From contig NC_087079.1 of NCBI RefSeq assembly GCF_026151205.1, positions 6,296,169 to 6,360,168 on the forward strand: a stretch of DNA of 64,000 bases, in the 5' to 3' direction. A program made the position numbers and the translations under genes. This document shows, piece after piece, positions 1 through 12,000 of the stretch. The DNA is from Bolinopsis microptera. Taxonomy: Eukaryota > Ctenophora > Tentaculata > Lobata > Bolinopsidae. The notes under the pieces are model-generated. The model was given only the letters and a program-made list of their open reading frames with translations, did not search any database and was not told where the DNA came from. Numbering within the stretch: position 1 is the stretch's first letter; each line of letters starts with the position of its first letter.

Positions 1-248
1 ATAATCATTAATCATGCATAATCGGATCACACTGTTTACTGGTTCCCCATTCATAAACTTTCACAACAAATACTGCTAAACAAGTACTGACTAAATTAAT
101 TTTCAGGAATTTGTCTGCTAACTATGCGCATTTTATTTTGTGTCATGATCAGATATCATACGAACTAGTTGAGCTATTCAGTTGCTTTTAAAATTCTGTT
201 TCATTGTCAATTTCCTGGTTAATTAACAATATTATTTTAGCCTATTAC
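1..248. other. AT-rich non-coding flank
   Basis: No exon-like reading frame, repeat or structured element was seen in this stretch before the tandem duplication begins. Confidence 0.5.
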
Positions 249-3020
249 ATTCTAATATGAATTTTTACTAACCCATTTTCAGTTATAAACGTATTTATAT
301 TTACAAATAAGCAAAATGTTCAGGACTTGACTTATTCAATGCTGTGAAATTCGCACTGAACGTATTATTCGAACTAAATTCGCATACGATTTTTTCTCTA
401 AAAATTGCCGTATTTAAAAAAATATAGTAGTTGTTTCACGATAGTTCATAGTTGGTTTTGTATGGTGAAATATTGATAAAACACATAACATGTACTTCCC
501 GCAACATGTTCGTGGTTACTGGTTAGCGATCAAGATCGCAAGGGGTTAAATTTAGCTCATAGTCATACCGGAATTGAAGACATTATGGAGTAATAAACTT
601 GAAATCACTTAATTTCCTCCACAGTCTACTTGTCGAGATTTGTAAGTTCGAGACTTGAAGTATAACGTCACATATCCAACTAGATTATAGATTATAGACT
701 CTAGAATGCTGCAATGCTGCGCGTTCCCACAGCCGCATTTTTACCGAATTTTCTGCGCATTTCTTGGCGAATGTAACAGCCCTAAAAATTAAAACTTGAA
801 GTAGTAAATTGGCGAATTATTCGCGTTTTTTTTGAGAAATCTAAATGCGCCGTATTTTTTGACGAATATTTGTCGAATTTAACAGCCTTAGACTTATTAT
901 TTTATCTTCAATTTTTATTCCATTAATTTGAACTGAAAAGATGTTATTTTATTTTCAAATTTTACTAAGGAATGATCAATGTCCTCCTCACGGCAGTATC
1001 GTATTTTCTTCTACAGCAGGCTGCCGCAATAAAGACAATCAGTAAGTACCTTATTTAATACGTTATTTTGTTTTTAACGACTTTTAAGTTACAACACATT
1101 TTAATTTACAAGTGAGACAGAGCCTACATGTTATACTTATATAACTAGTTCTGTAGACCTGGTTGATTTGATTTGATTTGAAACTTTTACAAAATAGCAA
1201 GTATACAAATGTACAGCAATTCGAACAAACATAATATAAAATGGGCCGAAATGTATAAATGCTAAAAAGCGTGGGTCAGTGAAACAAGTACAGAGGACAA
1301 CTTTCAGAACAGGAGTTTTTTGGCCGCCCAAAGTCTCAATAACATCACCTCCACCTAGTAATAAAATTATGAAACGTGAAAAGTGTGAAACAATCAAATA
1401 ATAAATAATAGGTTATGGGATGGGAAGGTTAAAACCTTCCCATCCCATAACCTATTATATTTAATAAATTTAAGAGTGTTTATGTAGTGTTGTAATTAGT
1501 TTTATTTAATTAATTGTAATCAGTTTTATCTGAAACGTAAGGTGACCTGCATGTTTAAAATCTTTCTTTTCCTCCTTTAAATGAAGTACCAAATAAGTTT
1601 CTCTGAAATAATTTACTCCTCACCATACTAATCTAATTCTAATATGAATTTTTACTAACCCATTTTCAGTTATAAACGTATTTATATTTACAAATAAGCA
1701 AAATGTTCAGGACTTGACTTATTCAATGCTGTGAAATTCGCACTGAACGTATTATTCGAACTAAATTCGCATACGATTTTTTCTCTAAAAATTGCCGTAT
1801 TTAAAAAAATATAGTAGTTGTTTCACGATAGTTCATAGTTGGTTTTGTATGGTGAAATATTGATAAAACACATAACATGTACTTCCCGCAACATGTTCGT
1901 GGTTACTGGTTAGCGATCAAGATCGCAAGGGGTTAAATTTAGCTCATAGTCATACCGGAATTGAAGACATTATGGAGTAATAAACTTGAAATCACTTAAT
2001 TTCCTCCACAGTCTACTTGTCGAGATTTGTAAGTTCGAGACTTGAAGTATAACGTCACATATCCAACTAGATTATAGATTATAGACTCTAGAATGCTGCA
2101 ATGCTGCGCGTTCCCACAGCCGCATTTTTACCGAATTTTCTGCGCATTTCTTGGCGAATGTAACAGCCCTAAAAATTAAAACTTGAAGTAGTAAATTGGC
2201 GAATTATTCGCGTTTTTTTTGAGAAATCTAAATGCGCCGTATTTTTTGACGAATATTTGTCGAATTTAACAGCCTTAGACTTATTATTTTATCTTCAATT
2301 TTTATTCCATTAATTTGAACTGAAAAGATGTTATTTTATTTTCAAATTTTACTAAGGAATGATCAATGTCCTCCTCACGGCAGTATCGTATTTTCTTCTA
2401 CAGCAGGCTGCCGCAATAAAGACAATCAGTAAGTACCTTATTTAATACGTTATTTTGTTTTTAACGACTTTTAAGTTACAACACATTTTAATTTACAAGT
2501 GAGACAGAGCCTACATGTTATACTTATATAACTAGTTCTGTAGACCTGGTTGATTTGATTTGATTTGAAACTTTTACAAAATAGCAAGTATACAAATGTA
2601 CAGCAATTCGAACAAACATAATATAAAATGGGCCGAAATGTATAAATGCTAAAAAGCGTGGGTCAGTGAAACAAGTACAGAGGACAACTTTCAGAACAGG
2701 AGTTTTTTGGCCGCCCAAAGTCTCAATAACATCACCTCCACCTAGTAATAAAATTATGAAACGTGAAAAGTGTGAAACAATCAAATAATAAATAATAGGT
2801 TATGGGATGGGAAGGTTAAAACCTTCCCATCCCATAACCTATTATATTTAATAAATTTAAGAGTGTTTATGTAGTGTTGTAATTAGTTTTATTTAATTAA
2901 TTGTAATCAGTTTTATCTGAAACGTAAGGTGACCTGCATGTTTAAAATCTTTCTTTTCCTCCTTTAAATGAAGTACCAAATAAGTTTCTCTGAAATAATT
3001 TACTCCTCACCATACTAATC
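249..3020. repeat. 1,387-bp perfect tandem duplication
   Basis: Copy 1 is about 249-1635 and copy 2 about 1636-3020. Every landmark compared is offset by exactly 1,387 bases and no mismatch was noticed. Each unit is AT-rich and non-coding. Both copies carry an identical short minus-strand frame (1137-1397 and 2524-2784) with no recognisable domain, which I do not call a gene. The unit has motifs such as AACAGCC next to TCGAATTT/GCGAATGT that look like decayed transposon ends, but I could not define an element. Lack of divergence means either a very recent duplication or an assembly artefact. Confidence 0.9.
1405..1458. repeat. Perfect 26-bp-arm palindrome, duplicated at 2792-2845
   Basis: Arms 1405-1430 and 1433-1458 are exact reverse complements with a two-base AA centre. 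The core of each arm reads GGTTATGGGATGGGAAGGTT. The same palindrome lies in the second copy of the tandem duplication at 2792-2845. It would form a stable cruciform or RNA hairpin; no function can be assigned. Confidence 0.95.
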
Positions 3021-3069
3021 AGTAATTGTATTTGTTATCCAATCCTAAAAATTAGGGTTTAAATCTCAG

Positions 3070-6000
3070 AAAATTCCAGATTGTTCTTATTTTGGGGACC
3101 CAAATGACAAAGCTGAACTTAAGATATCAGCATACTGTACAATTGATCCCGAGGAGAATGGCAACTGCGCAAACATTACTATAGATGGTCGAACTGGTAT
3201 GTTAAGTAATATATTATAATTTTGTGATCATATAAGAGAGGCTCCGAATATTTAACGATAATTCTGATTTATTTGATTTCTTGTCCGACTTAAAGATGCA
3301 TATTTGGGTATAATCAAGATTCTCAACCGTTACTAGGTTACTAAATAACTAGGTTACTAAATAACTAAGTTACTAGTTCGTAGGTTACCAGGTTACTTGA
3401 ACAACCCCTCAGTACCAGCAGATGAGGTGCTCTACGACGAGTCACGTGACAGTAACAAGTTTATAGGATGCAGGAATAACAAGTGGACCGACCCAGAGAG
3501 AGTATGTAGAATGGACGCTGCTATGAAGTGTGATGGAGTGTCGCACTGTGGTCCGTTATTTTATGTTTCCTTATCTTTATCATTACTTTGACATTACTTA
3601 TGTTTCCTTATTTTTTTTATCAATAAACTTTCAAATTGTTACACAAATACATCATTTTATTTCAAAGAAAATTTCGCCGAATGACCTTACATGCCTTAAC
3701 AAGTGACCGAGTGTAAACAAAATTATCTTTATCATTACTTTGACATTACTTATGTTTCCATGCTAAGTTGTAATGTATTTCCTTGCTAAATTTTCAGTTT
3801 CTTTCGTTGTTCTTTCTTTATTATGTACTCTGAGTTGAAATCTAACGTGCAATTTACCTGTTCCGACCGTTTCTAACGCATTTCGCAGTATATTATTCGT
3901 CCATGACATTAATTAGATATTAATTAATTGATTAAATGTTTTGGTAAATAATTCATAGTTAGATTGGTCGATTAAACATGATATTAATTCACTGAATAAT
4001 ATCCCTGGTATTTCAGATTCTGACGAATGTGACTGTGACCCCGCTACTCAACCTAACATACAACTATTCTACTGCCCTAACACTATTGTCGGTGGTAAGT
4101 CGTGCTACAACTCTGTCTAAAACAACACAATGTGCACAAACTGATCGTTTCTTCAGATTATAAAGGACCGATTATCAATCGAAGTTTTAGATTTATCGAA
4201 AAAACGTGAATATAAATCTTAATCCTTACGGACACTGAATTTCTAATGTATGTTCAATGTGAAAGTTACAAAGTTACGAAGTTAGAGTTCATGATCACTT
4301 CAGGTGCACCCACAAGAGGAGGTTGCATAACTGAACAGTTCCTGTGTAACGGATACAGCCACTGTCCTAACGACCACGACGAGTCTCTCTGTTACAACGT
4401 TCACACGTGGGTATATAATGATATAGGTTACTAAGTTACTAGGTTACTAGGTAACTAGGTTACTAGGTAACTAAGTTACTAGGTTACTAGGTTACTAGGT
4501 TACTAAGTTAGATACTGTCCTAACGACCACGACGAGTCTCTCTGTTACAACGTTCACACGTGGGTATATAATGATATAGGTTACTAGGTTACTAAGTTAC
4601 TAGGTTACTAGGTTACTAGGTTAGATACTGTCCTAACGACCACGACGAGTCTCTCTGTTACAACGTTCACACGTGGGTATTTAAGGTTACTAGGTTACTA
4701 GGTTACTAAGTTACTAGGTAACTAGGTTACTAAGTTACTAGGTTAGATACTGTCCTAACGACCACGACGAGTCTCTCTGTTACAACGTTCACACGTGGGT
4801 ATTTAATGATATAGGTTACTAGGTTACTAGGTTACTAGGTTACTAGGCTACTAGGTTACTAGGCTACTAGGTACTAGGTTACTAGGTACTAGGTACTAGG
4901 TAACTAGGTTACTTGGTTACTAGGTACTAAGTTACTAGGTACTAGGTTACTAGGTTACTAGGTTACTAGGTACTAGGTTACTAGGTACTAGGTTACTAGG
5001 TTACTAGGTTACTAGGTACTAGGTTACTAGGTACTTGGTTACTAGGTTACTGACACTGTAACTTAGTAACCAGATATTTTACTGTCAGGAAAAAGTAAAA
5101 TATCTGGAAAACAAAAACACGAATAATCAGCTTTCAAAGTTTTAAAATGATTAGATAATCGTTTCTTCAAATTTTGTTGACAATACATAATCATTAATAG
5201 GTATTCAAAAGAAATACATATTTGACAATATAATCAAATATAAAACGTAAGGTATTCACAAGATAGCAATTGAACTGAATAAACTTCAAACACATTCTGT
5301 AATATCAAACTCGAAGTTCTATTCATACGGCTACTCTTGAACAATTTGACTCGATTTTAAGGTTTTATCTCGAATGGAACCCGTTTGTAAGACCAATTAT
5401 TCGGATGATCGTTGTATTGGTCGTTGAAAAACTTTTGATTTCCCACAGTGAAAATAAAATACAGTCGAATAAAACTTAAAAATCGTCGAGTTAAGATATT
5501 CTATTATTTCTTTTAGTAACAACATAATTGGATATGTCATACGCAACATATGCACCTTCCCTCACCCAATTAGTTACATCTGGCAGCCACAGCTTCCACC
5601 AATCAAACCTCCCTGCTACTTTGACCTTGTTTTCAGGTCCCACGTTTTCAGGTCCCACGTTTTCAGGTCCCACGGTTTTAGGTCCCACGTTTTCAGGTCC
5701 CACGTTTTCAGGTCCAACGTTTTCAGGTCCCACGTTTTTAGGTCCCACGGTTTTAGGTCCCACGTTTTCAGGTACAACGTTTTCAGGTCCCACGTTTTCA
5801 GGTCCCACGTTTTCAGGTCCCACGTGACTTGAACATATGCTATATTCGTACATATCACTTGCAGAGATTACATCATGCAGGTGTAACCCCACATGCTGAT
5901 ATTTTTCACTGCTGGTGCAAAGTTTTTGTACCCAGTTATCCGAGTCTGTTCTGATATACTGTAAGATAAACCCACATCTACCGGTCTTTGTACAGGGTCC

Positions 6001-9000
6001 TGTGTTAGGGTGTTTGAACATATAGTAGTGTGTGAACACAGTCCCTATAGGATATTCCTGCTTATCTGATGTGAACTTCTGTGTTACAGTGTTCAGTAGT
6101 AACCCCCATGTGACCGGCGTATCGTTACTTTCCGTAACGCGTTTAATGAGCATTTTCTCATGATAAGTTGATAAGTTATCACTATTGTTTATTTCATTTA
6201 AGACTGAGATAAGCTGGACTCTCTGAGGTAAAGGAGAATATTCCAAGCTATTTGTTATTGTTTTTAAATATGATCGCGAGACTTTCTGGAGTTGTTTGTC
6301 CTTACAACTATTTCTCTCTAGTGCTGTTATAAATAACTGAATTTCCTCTGTGGTTGGTAACGTTTCTTGCTTGTAGAACCAGTGAAGCAGCATATATTTT
6401 TTTTTTTTTTTAAAGAGAGGCTGGGCCTGGTTGGCCCACGAGAGGATAGCATATGGATGCTTTGCCTACCTCTGGGGTATGGCAGTCCTGTGGGAGGATG
6501 CCAGCGGAATCAAGATGTGTAATCACGGATGATGGTAAGTGTTGTGGGGTGTGTTATAGATAAACGGTTAAGTGGTGGTTGAGTGTGGAAGAGAGGGGCG
6601 AAACAAGACGGCGTTAAAGTAGTCGCTATGTTACACCTGTCTGGTCCAACTCCTCCGGCACCACTAAGCGTTTAGTGTGGTTTGTAAAGTTGACAATGGT
6701 GGAGATGTGTTGGTTGTCGAATATGTCATTGACAGAGAGGTAGTAGTCCCGGAAATATTGACCTCTTATTTGGGCAATAGCCGGGCACTGTCCGAGAAAG
6801 TGTGAGACAGTCTCCTCTCCGTCGCCGCATTTTGGACAAGCACTTGTGTCTGATTTGTGAATGGTGTGTAGGTGTTTGTTGAGGCCACAATGTCCCGTGA
6901 TGAGGTGCACTGCAGTTCTGTAATTTTGTCTGTTGTTACTGAGTGTAGTGTTGAGATTTTTGATGATGTTGATGTTTTTATGTCCAAGTGTCAGTTTAGT
7001 GTGTCTGGGACCATTAGTAATCCATGATTCTTGATTAAGTTTTGTGACTTTGTCGTTGATCAGGCGTTTGATGTAAGATTGTGGAATTGGGCAATTCAAA
7101 GTGGATTCACTGGTTGTGCCATTTTTGGCCAGCTCGTCTGCTTTTTCATTACCCCACAATCCGATGTGTGCTGCTATCCATCTGATCTCTAAGGTGTTAG
7201 TGGATCCGAGTGTATTGAGGGTGTCGTAGCAGTCTCTAGTGGTTCTACTCCTCGTTGAAGGTGAGGATATAGCTTGAATAGAGGAGAGACTGTCTGACCA
7301 TATGATGATATGTGTGTTTGTGTAAGTTGATAGATATTTACAAGCTTCGATGATGGCAGTGAGTTCAGTTTGATAAACGGTGCAATAATCAGGAAGCTTG
7401 AATGATCTTTCATCTAGTGTAGTGTTGTTGTTGTCTGTGGTGATAATATAACCAGCCCCGCTACCTGAGTCTGTGCGTGACCCGTCTGTGTAGCAGGTGA
7501 TGGTTTCACTGGGGATGTTGTCGATGGTGTTTTGGAGTGAGCCTCTATATTCAATGTTGTCAGCTCCAGGAGTGGTGACCGTGAAGCGTCGTTCAAGCAT
7601 CATGGTTGGTATAGATAGGTCTCTCTCTGCTTTGGGTGGTATGTTGAGGTCTACCATGAATTGTTTGTTGATAGTGGTGTGAGTTGTGATGGTACCTTTT
7701 CTGGGGGCGATAGTTTCGAGGGTTAGGCTTCCATATGCTTGAAGCCTGGCTGTGCCCTTTGCTGCTTCACCTCTCAGGAAAAGTATGATATCTGGAGTGT
7801 TAGTGAGGTGGTTCAGTGCGATGAAGGGAGTACTAGGCATGGCACCAGACATCATTCTCAATGCCAATGCCTGAACTCGTTTGAACTTCCTCGCGTTGGT
7901 GTCTGAAGCAGCATATCAACAACAACAAACATTGAAATGACATTTGTATCCTGAACTCCGGCTGCTATATCCGTTAGATTGTGGTAACTGCTCCAAATGA
8001 CGCTATTTTTTTTCCAATCATATAAATCAACAGTTCTTTTTTTTCTCTCTTCGCTGCCGTATTTGACTGATTTAGTAGTTTCTGTTACAATCTTTAAAAA
8101 TGATTTCATGTCTTCCATCGAAATGTCTGGTAAATTATGTATTTCTCCACAGATTTCAAGATAAATGTCTTTAATATGTTCAAAACGCAACGCTATATTC
8201 AAATTATCGAGAAGATATTTCGCATTGTGACCGATCTTTCTTTTCTCTTTCATATTGATAAGGATGATCCGGAGAAACGGTTCAGTGTTGATTCCTCCTA
8301 CCTTCATGATGGAATCTATCTGAACCTCGTACAATGTGTCTAAATCCACCAGGTACTGTGACACAAAGGAACTGTTGTCTTGATAACACACTCTTGATAT
8401 AAATAAACCATCCATCATTTCTTTATCATTCCACTTTTTAATCATGTAGACACATTCCTCAAACACAAAACATTTGTCCTCATATGTCCTGGCAGATTCC
8501 ATCTTATTTATCAGCCACACTTTGCAGTGCCTTGTCATCCAAACCACTTCGTGCACTACCGCAAGTTTGTTCAGTTCCCTGAACTGGGCATTTTCTACTC
8601 TCCCAAGGTCCTTATCGTCTAACAACGTCACGAATAACGTTACAGCTTCAGGAGTGAAATCATCAAACTCCAGCTCTCTTTGATGCAGCTCCTCAATGAT
8701 GTAACGGAATATTCTGCTGTCTTCAGTTAGTCTTTGTTTTGAAACGTTGATAGTGTCTCCGTCCTGCAACTTGAGTGTGATCGTTTCTACGCCCATTTCC
8801 TTGATGAAATATTGATTGTTGCAAGATTTTGCCACGAACATTTAGCTGGTTTAAGATCAGAAATTAATTTAAGGCAATCGGGCAATTAATAAAACACATC
8901 GAGCTTCAACTATCTTGTTGTGTGTATATTTATGAACGAAAATTGTTTGTTGGATAACTAATAAATGTGGATTCTGGTGGAGAGGCGAGGCATATTTCTT

Positions 9001-12000
9001 TGCCAAATGACAAGAACTAACCAATCATTTCCCACTATTGAGATTTGAGTCAATAGTGGAAGATGATGAAGTATTGACCAATCAAACCCCAGAATCACTG
9101 TCACGTGTCCAAAAAATATGGCTAATCTCCCCACCATAATCCACATCTATTGAACGGTTAGTTAATTAAAACTTCAAGGAGAAACATAGCGATAGAACAA
9201 AACACAGAGGTAATGTCAGAAAGTATTACTAGGTTACTAGGTTATTAGGTTACTAGGTTACTAGTTTACTAGGTTACTAGGTTACTAAGTCCCGGACCCG
9301 ATAGAACAAAACACAGAGGTGATGTCAGAAAATATGGCAGAGTCAGCACTCACTCACGAGTTTTGTAATTTGATATTCTGATAACACCGTGCAGCATTAT
9401 TATTGGACAAAGGCTCTTATCAGGAGTAGTATTTAAATACTTTCAACACTACTATATATACTGTATATAACAAATAATTTGAGATCATTAATACGATGTT
9501 GTCACATTGAAACGTTGAATAATTCCTTTCCTCCTGATAAGATAGTATAGAGATAGGAGAGATAGATAAGAGTCTTTTCCTTGTCGCAAATAAAGCCGCA
9601 GGCACTTGGTTTAACAGTTTTGTTACACTAGTGTTACACTGGTGTGTTACACTTATGTGTTACACTTGTGTGTTACACTTGTGTGTTACACTTGTGTGTT
9701 ACACTTGTGTGTTACACTTGTGTGTTACACTTGTGTGTTACACTTGTGTGTTACACTTGTGTGTTACACTTGTGTGTTACACTTGTGTGTTACACTTGTG
9801 TGTTACACTTGTGTGTTACACTTGTGTGTTACACTTGTGTGTTACACTTGTGTGTTACACTTGTGTGTTACACTTGTGTGTTACACTTGTGTGTTACACT
9901 TGTGTGTTACACTTGTGTGTTACACTTGTGTGTTACACTTGTGTGTTACACTTGTGTGTTACACTTGTGTGTTACACTTGTGTGTTACACTTGTGTGTTA
10001 CACTTGTGTGTTACACTTGTGTGTTACACTTGTGTGTTACACTTGTGTGTTACACTTGTGTGTTACACTTGTGTGTTACACTTGTGTGTTACACTTGTGT
10101 GTTACACTTGTGTGTTACACTTGTGTGTTACAGTAATATTACAGTAAATAAACCTCCCCAGATGTAAGAACGAAGAGTACATCAAAAAGGGAGGTCAAAA
10201 AGAGTACGTCCCAAATTACCGGGTTTGTGACGGTTACTACCACTGTGAAGACTTCTCGGACGAGGACCCGGCTGTCTGTGCTAAATACAATGTCTCCAAG
10301 AAAGAACCTAGAAAGTACATCAGGTGGGTTTTGGGAGTGTTTGTTGACCTATTATTTTGGGAGTGTTTGTTGACCTATTATTTTGGGAGTGTTTGTTGAC
10401 CTATTATTTTGGGAGTGTTTGTTGACCTATTATTTTGGGAGCGTTTGTTGACCTATTATTTTCAGAGTGTTTGTTGACCTATTATTTTGGGAGTGATTGT
10501 TGACCTATTATTTTGGGAGTGATTGTTGACCTATTATTTTGGGAGTGTTTGTTGACCTATTATTTTGGGAGTGTTTGTTGACCTATTATTTTGGGAGTGA
10601 TTGTTGACCTATTATTTTGGGAGTGTTTGTTGACCTATTATTTTGGGAGTGTTTGTTGACCAATTATTTTGGGAGTGTTTGTTGACCTATTATTGCGGGT
10701 TTTAGAAGTGGGTACATTCAAACAAGCAGAGCTTCGTGTAGATTATTGTATCCCTGCTAAAATGAGAGCCTGGTTTTATCAGGAACGTTTGTTCACGTCA
10801 GAGCGGATCAAATTCCAGGATTGTAATAATATATTATTTTATAATCCCAAGAGATTTAGCTGCACTTAAACCTTTGACCAACGTTATAAAGATTTCGTTG
10901 GAAGTTTAACACTCATTCGAGTTGTCCGATTGCGAGAAATATTTATTCTAGATCTATGTAAAATTAGTCTCGATAGACACGTGGGAAAGATGATATATGA
11001 TCCCAGTAATGTTCTGTAGCGATATTAGATTGGACTGGATGGGAGTTGCTGTGATATGGTCTATCTGCTGATTAATGAAGTAATATAGCAATCTTATGAT
11101 GATATTTTTGTCCTGAAGCGAACAAGAGCTAATTATAGTCTATACCCGGGTTCTAGCTATTCTATAGACTGACCTGGTGTGAACAACATTGTAGATTTGT
11201 ATATGGATGGAAAAGTTGCTCCTTTCTAGTGACAGTATGGAACGGTGATACTGGGACTCGATTGGTCGAGCTGCAATCTGATTGGTTTATCGCGGTGACA
11301 AAACAAACCATTAAGCACGTACATTTCCAGGGAGTAGAGTCAAGTATCCAGGGAGTAGAGTCAAGTATCCAGGGAGTAGAGTCAAGTATCCAGGGAGTAG
11401 AGTCAAGTATCCAGGGAGTAGAGTCAAGTATCCAGGGAGTAGAGTCAAGTATCCAGGGAGTAGAGTCAAGTATCCAGGGAGTAGAGTCAAGTATCCAGGG
11501 AGTAGAGTCAAGTATCCAGGGAGTAGAGTCAAGTATCCAGGGAGTTGAGTCAAGTATTCAGGGAGTAGAGTCAAGTATCCAGGGGAGTAGAGTCAAGTAT
11601 CCAGGGAGTAGAGTCAAGTATCCAGGGAGTAGAGTCAAGTATCCAGGGAGTAGAGTCAAGTATCCAGGGAGTAGAATCAAGTATCCAGGGAGTAGAGTCA
11701 AGTATCCAGGGAGTAGAGTCAAGTATCCAGGGAGTAGAGTCAAGTATCCAGGGAGTAGAGTCAAGTATCCAGGGAGTAGAGTCAAGTATCCAGGGAGTAG
11801 AGTCAAGTATCCAGGGAGTAGAGTCAAGTATCCAGGCTAGTCATAATATTCATCAGTTTTCTCGCCTTATTAATAAACACTTGCCACCCCAGATGCCTGG
11901 ACGAAGATTCCAAACCAATAAAGATAAAGATCACAGAAAGATGTAACGGGAAGAAGACTTGTTACAAACAGTGCACTAACTACAGTTTACCCCTGGACCA

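Larger units (their letters stand above)
5491..8841 (-). pseudogene. BTB-domain protein gene split by a LINE insertion
   Basis: Two minus-strand reading frames, 8841-7904 and 6395-5491, flank a retrotransposon. They share the codon phase: the 13-bp target duplication encodes the same residues (DMLL) at the end of the first and the start of the second. Without the insert and one duplicate the gene reads as a single exon of about 609 codons. Residues about 15-110 look like a BTB/POZ fold (ITLKLQDGDTINVSKQRL, FTPEAVTLFVTLLDD); an alpha-helical middle and a Cys-containing C-terminal half follow, which I do not recognise. A VGPEN pentapeptide array sits near the C-terminus, before a conserved-looking end (FDWWKLWLPDV). 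As it stands, translation runs into the LINE and stops after about 18 foreign residues. The gene lies inside intron 4 of the LDLa receptor, in antisense. It may be a recently killed gene or an insertion polymorphism. Confidence 0.85.

Noticed and set aside
1137-1397. 86-codon minus-strand frame, identical at 2524-2784
   Set aside because: Its duplication follows from the tandem repeat; no domain, and composition is like the surrounding non-coding DNA.
5528-5827. Plus-strand frame with GPTFS repeats
   Set aside because: Complement of the VGPEN coding repeat; the minus strand has the longer, domain-containing frame.
9631-10167. Three overlapping long plus-strand reading frames (VLHLCVTLVCYTC pattern)
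   Set aside because: They come from a 13-bp tandem repeat without stop codons; the period of 13 residues in every frame shows an artefact.
11229-11840. 203-codon frame with QGVESSI and SRVKYPG repeats, plus two minus-strand frames
   Set aside because: By-product of a 20-21-bp minisatellite in a receptor intron; the frame changes where a copy has an extra base.
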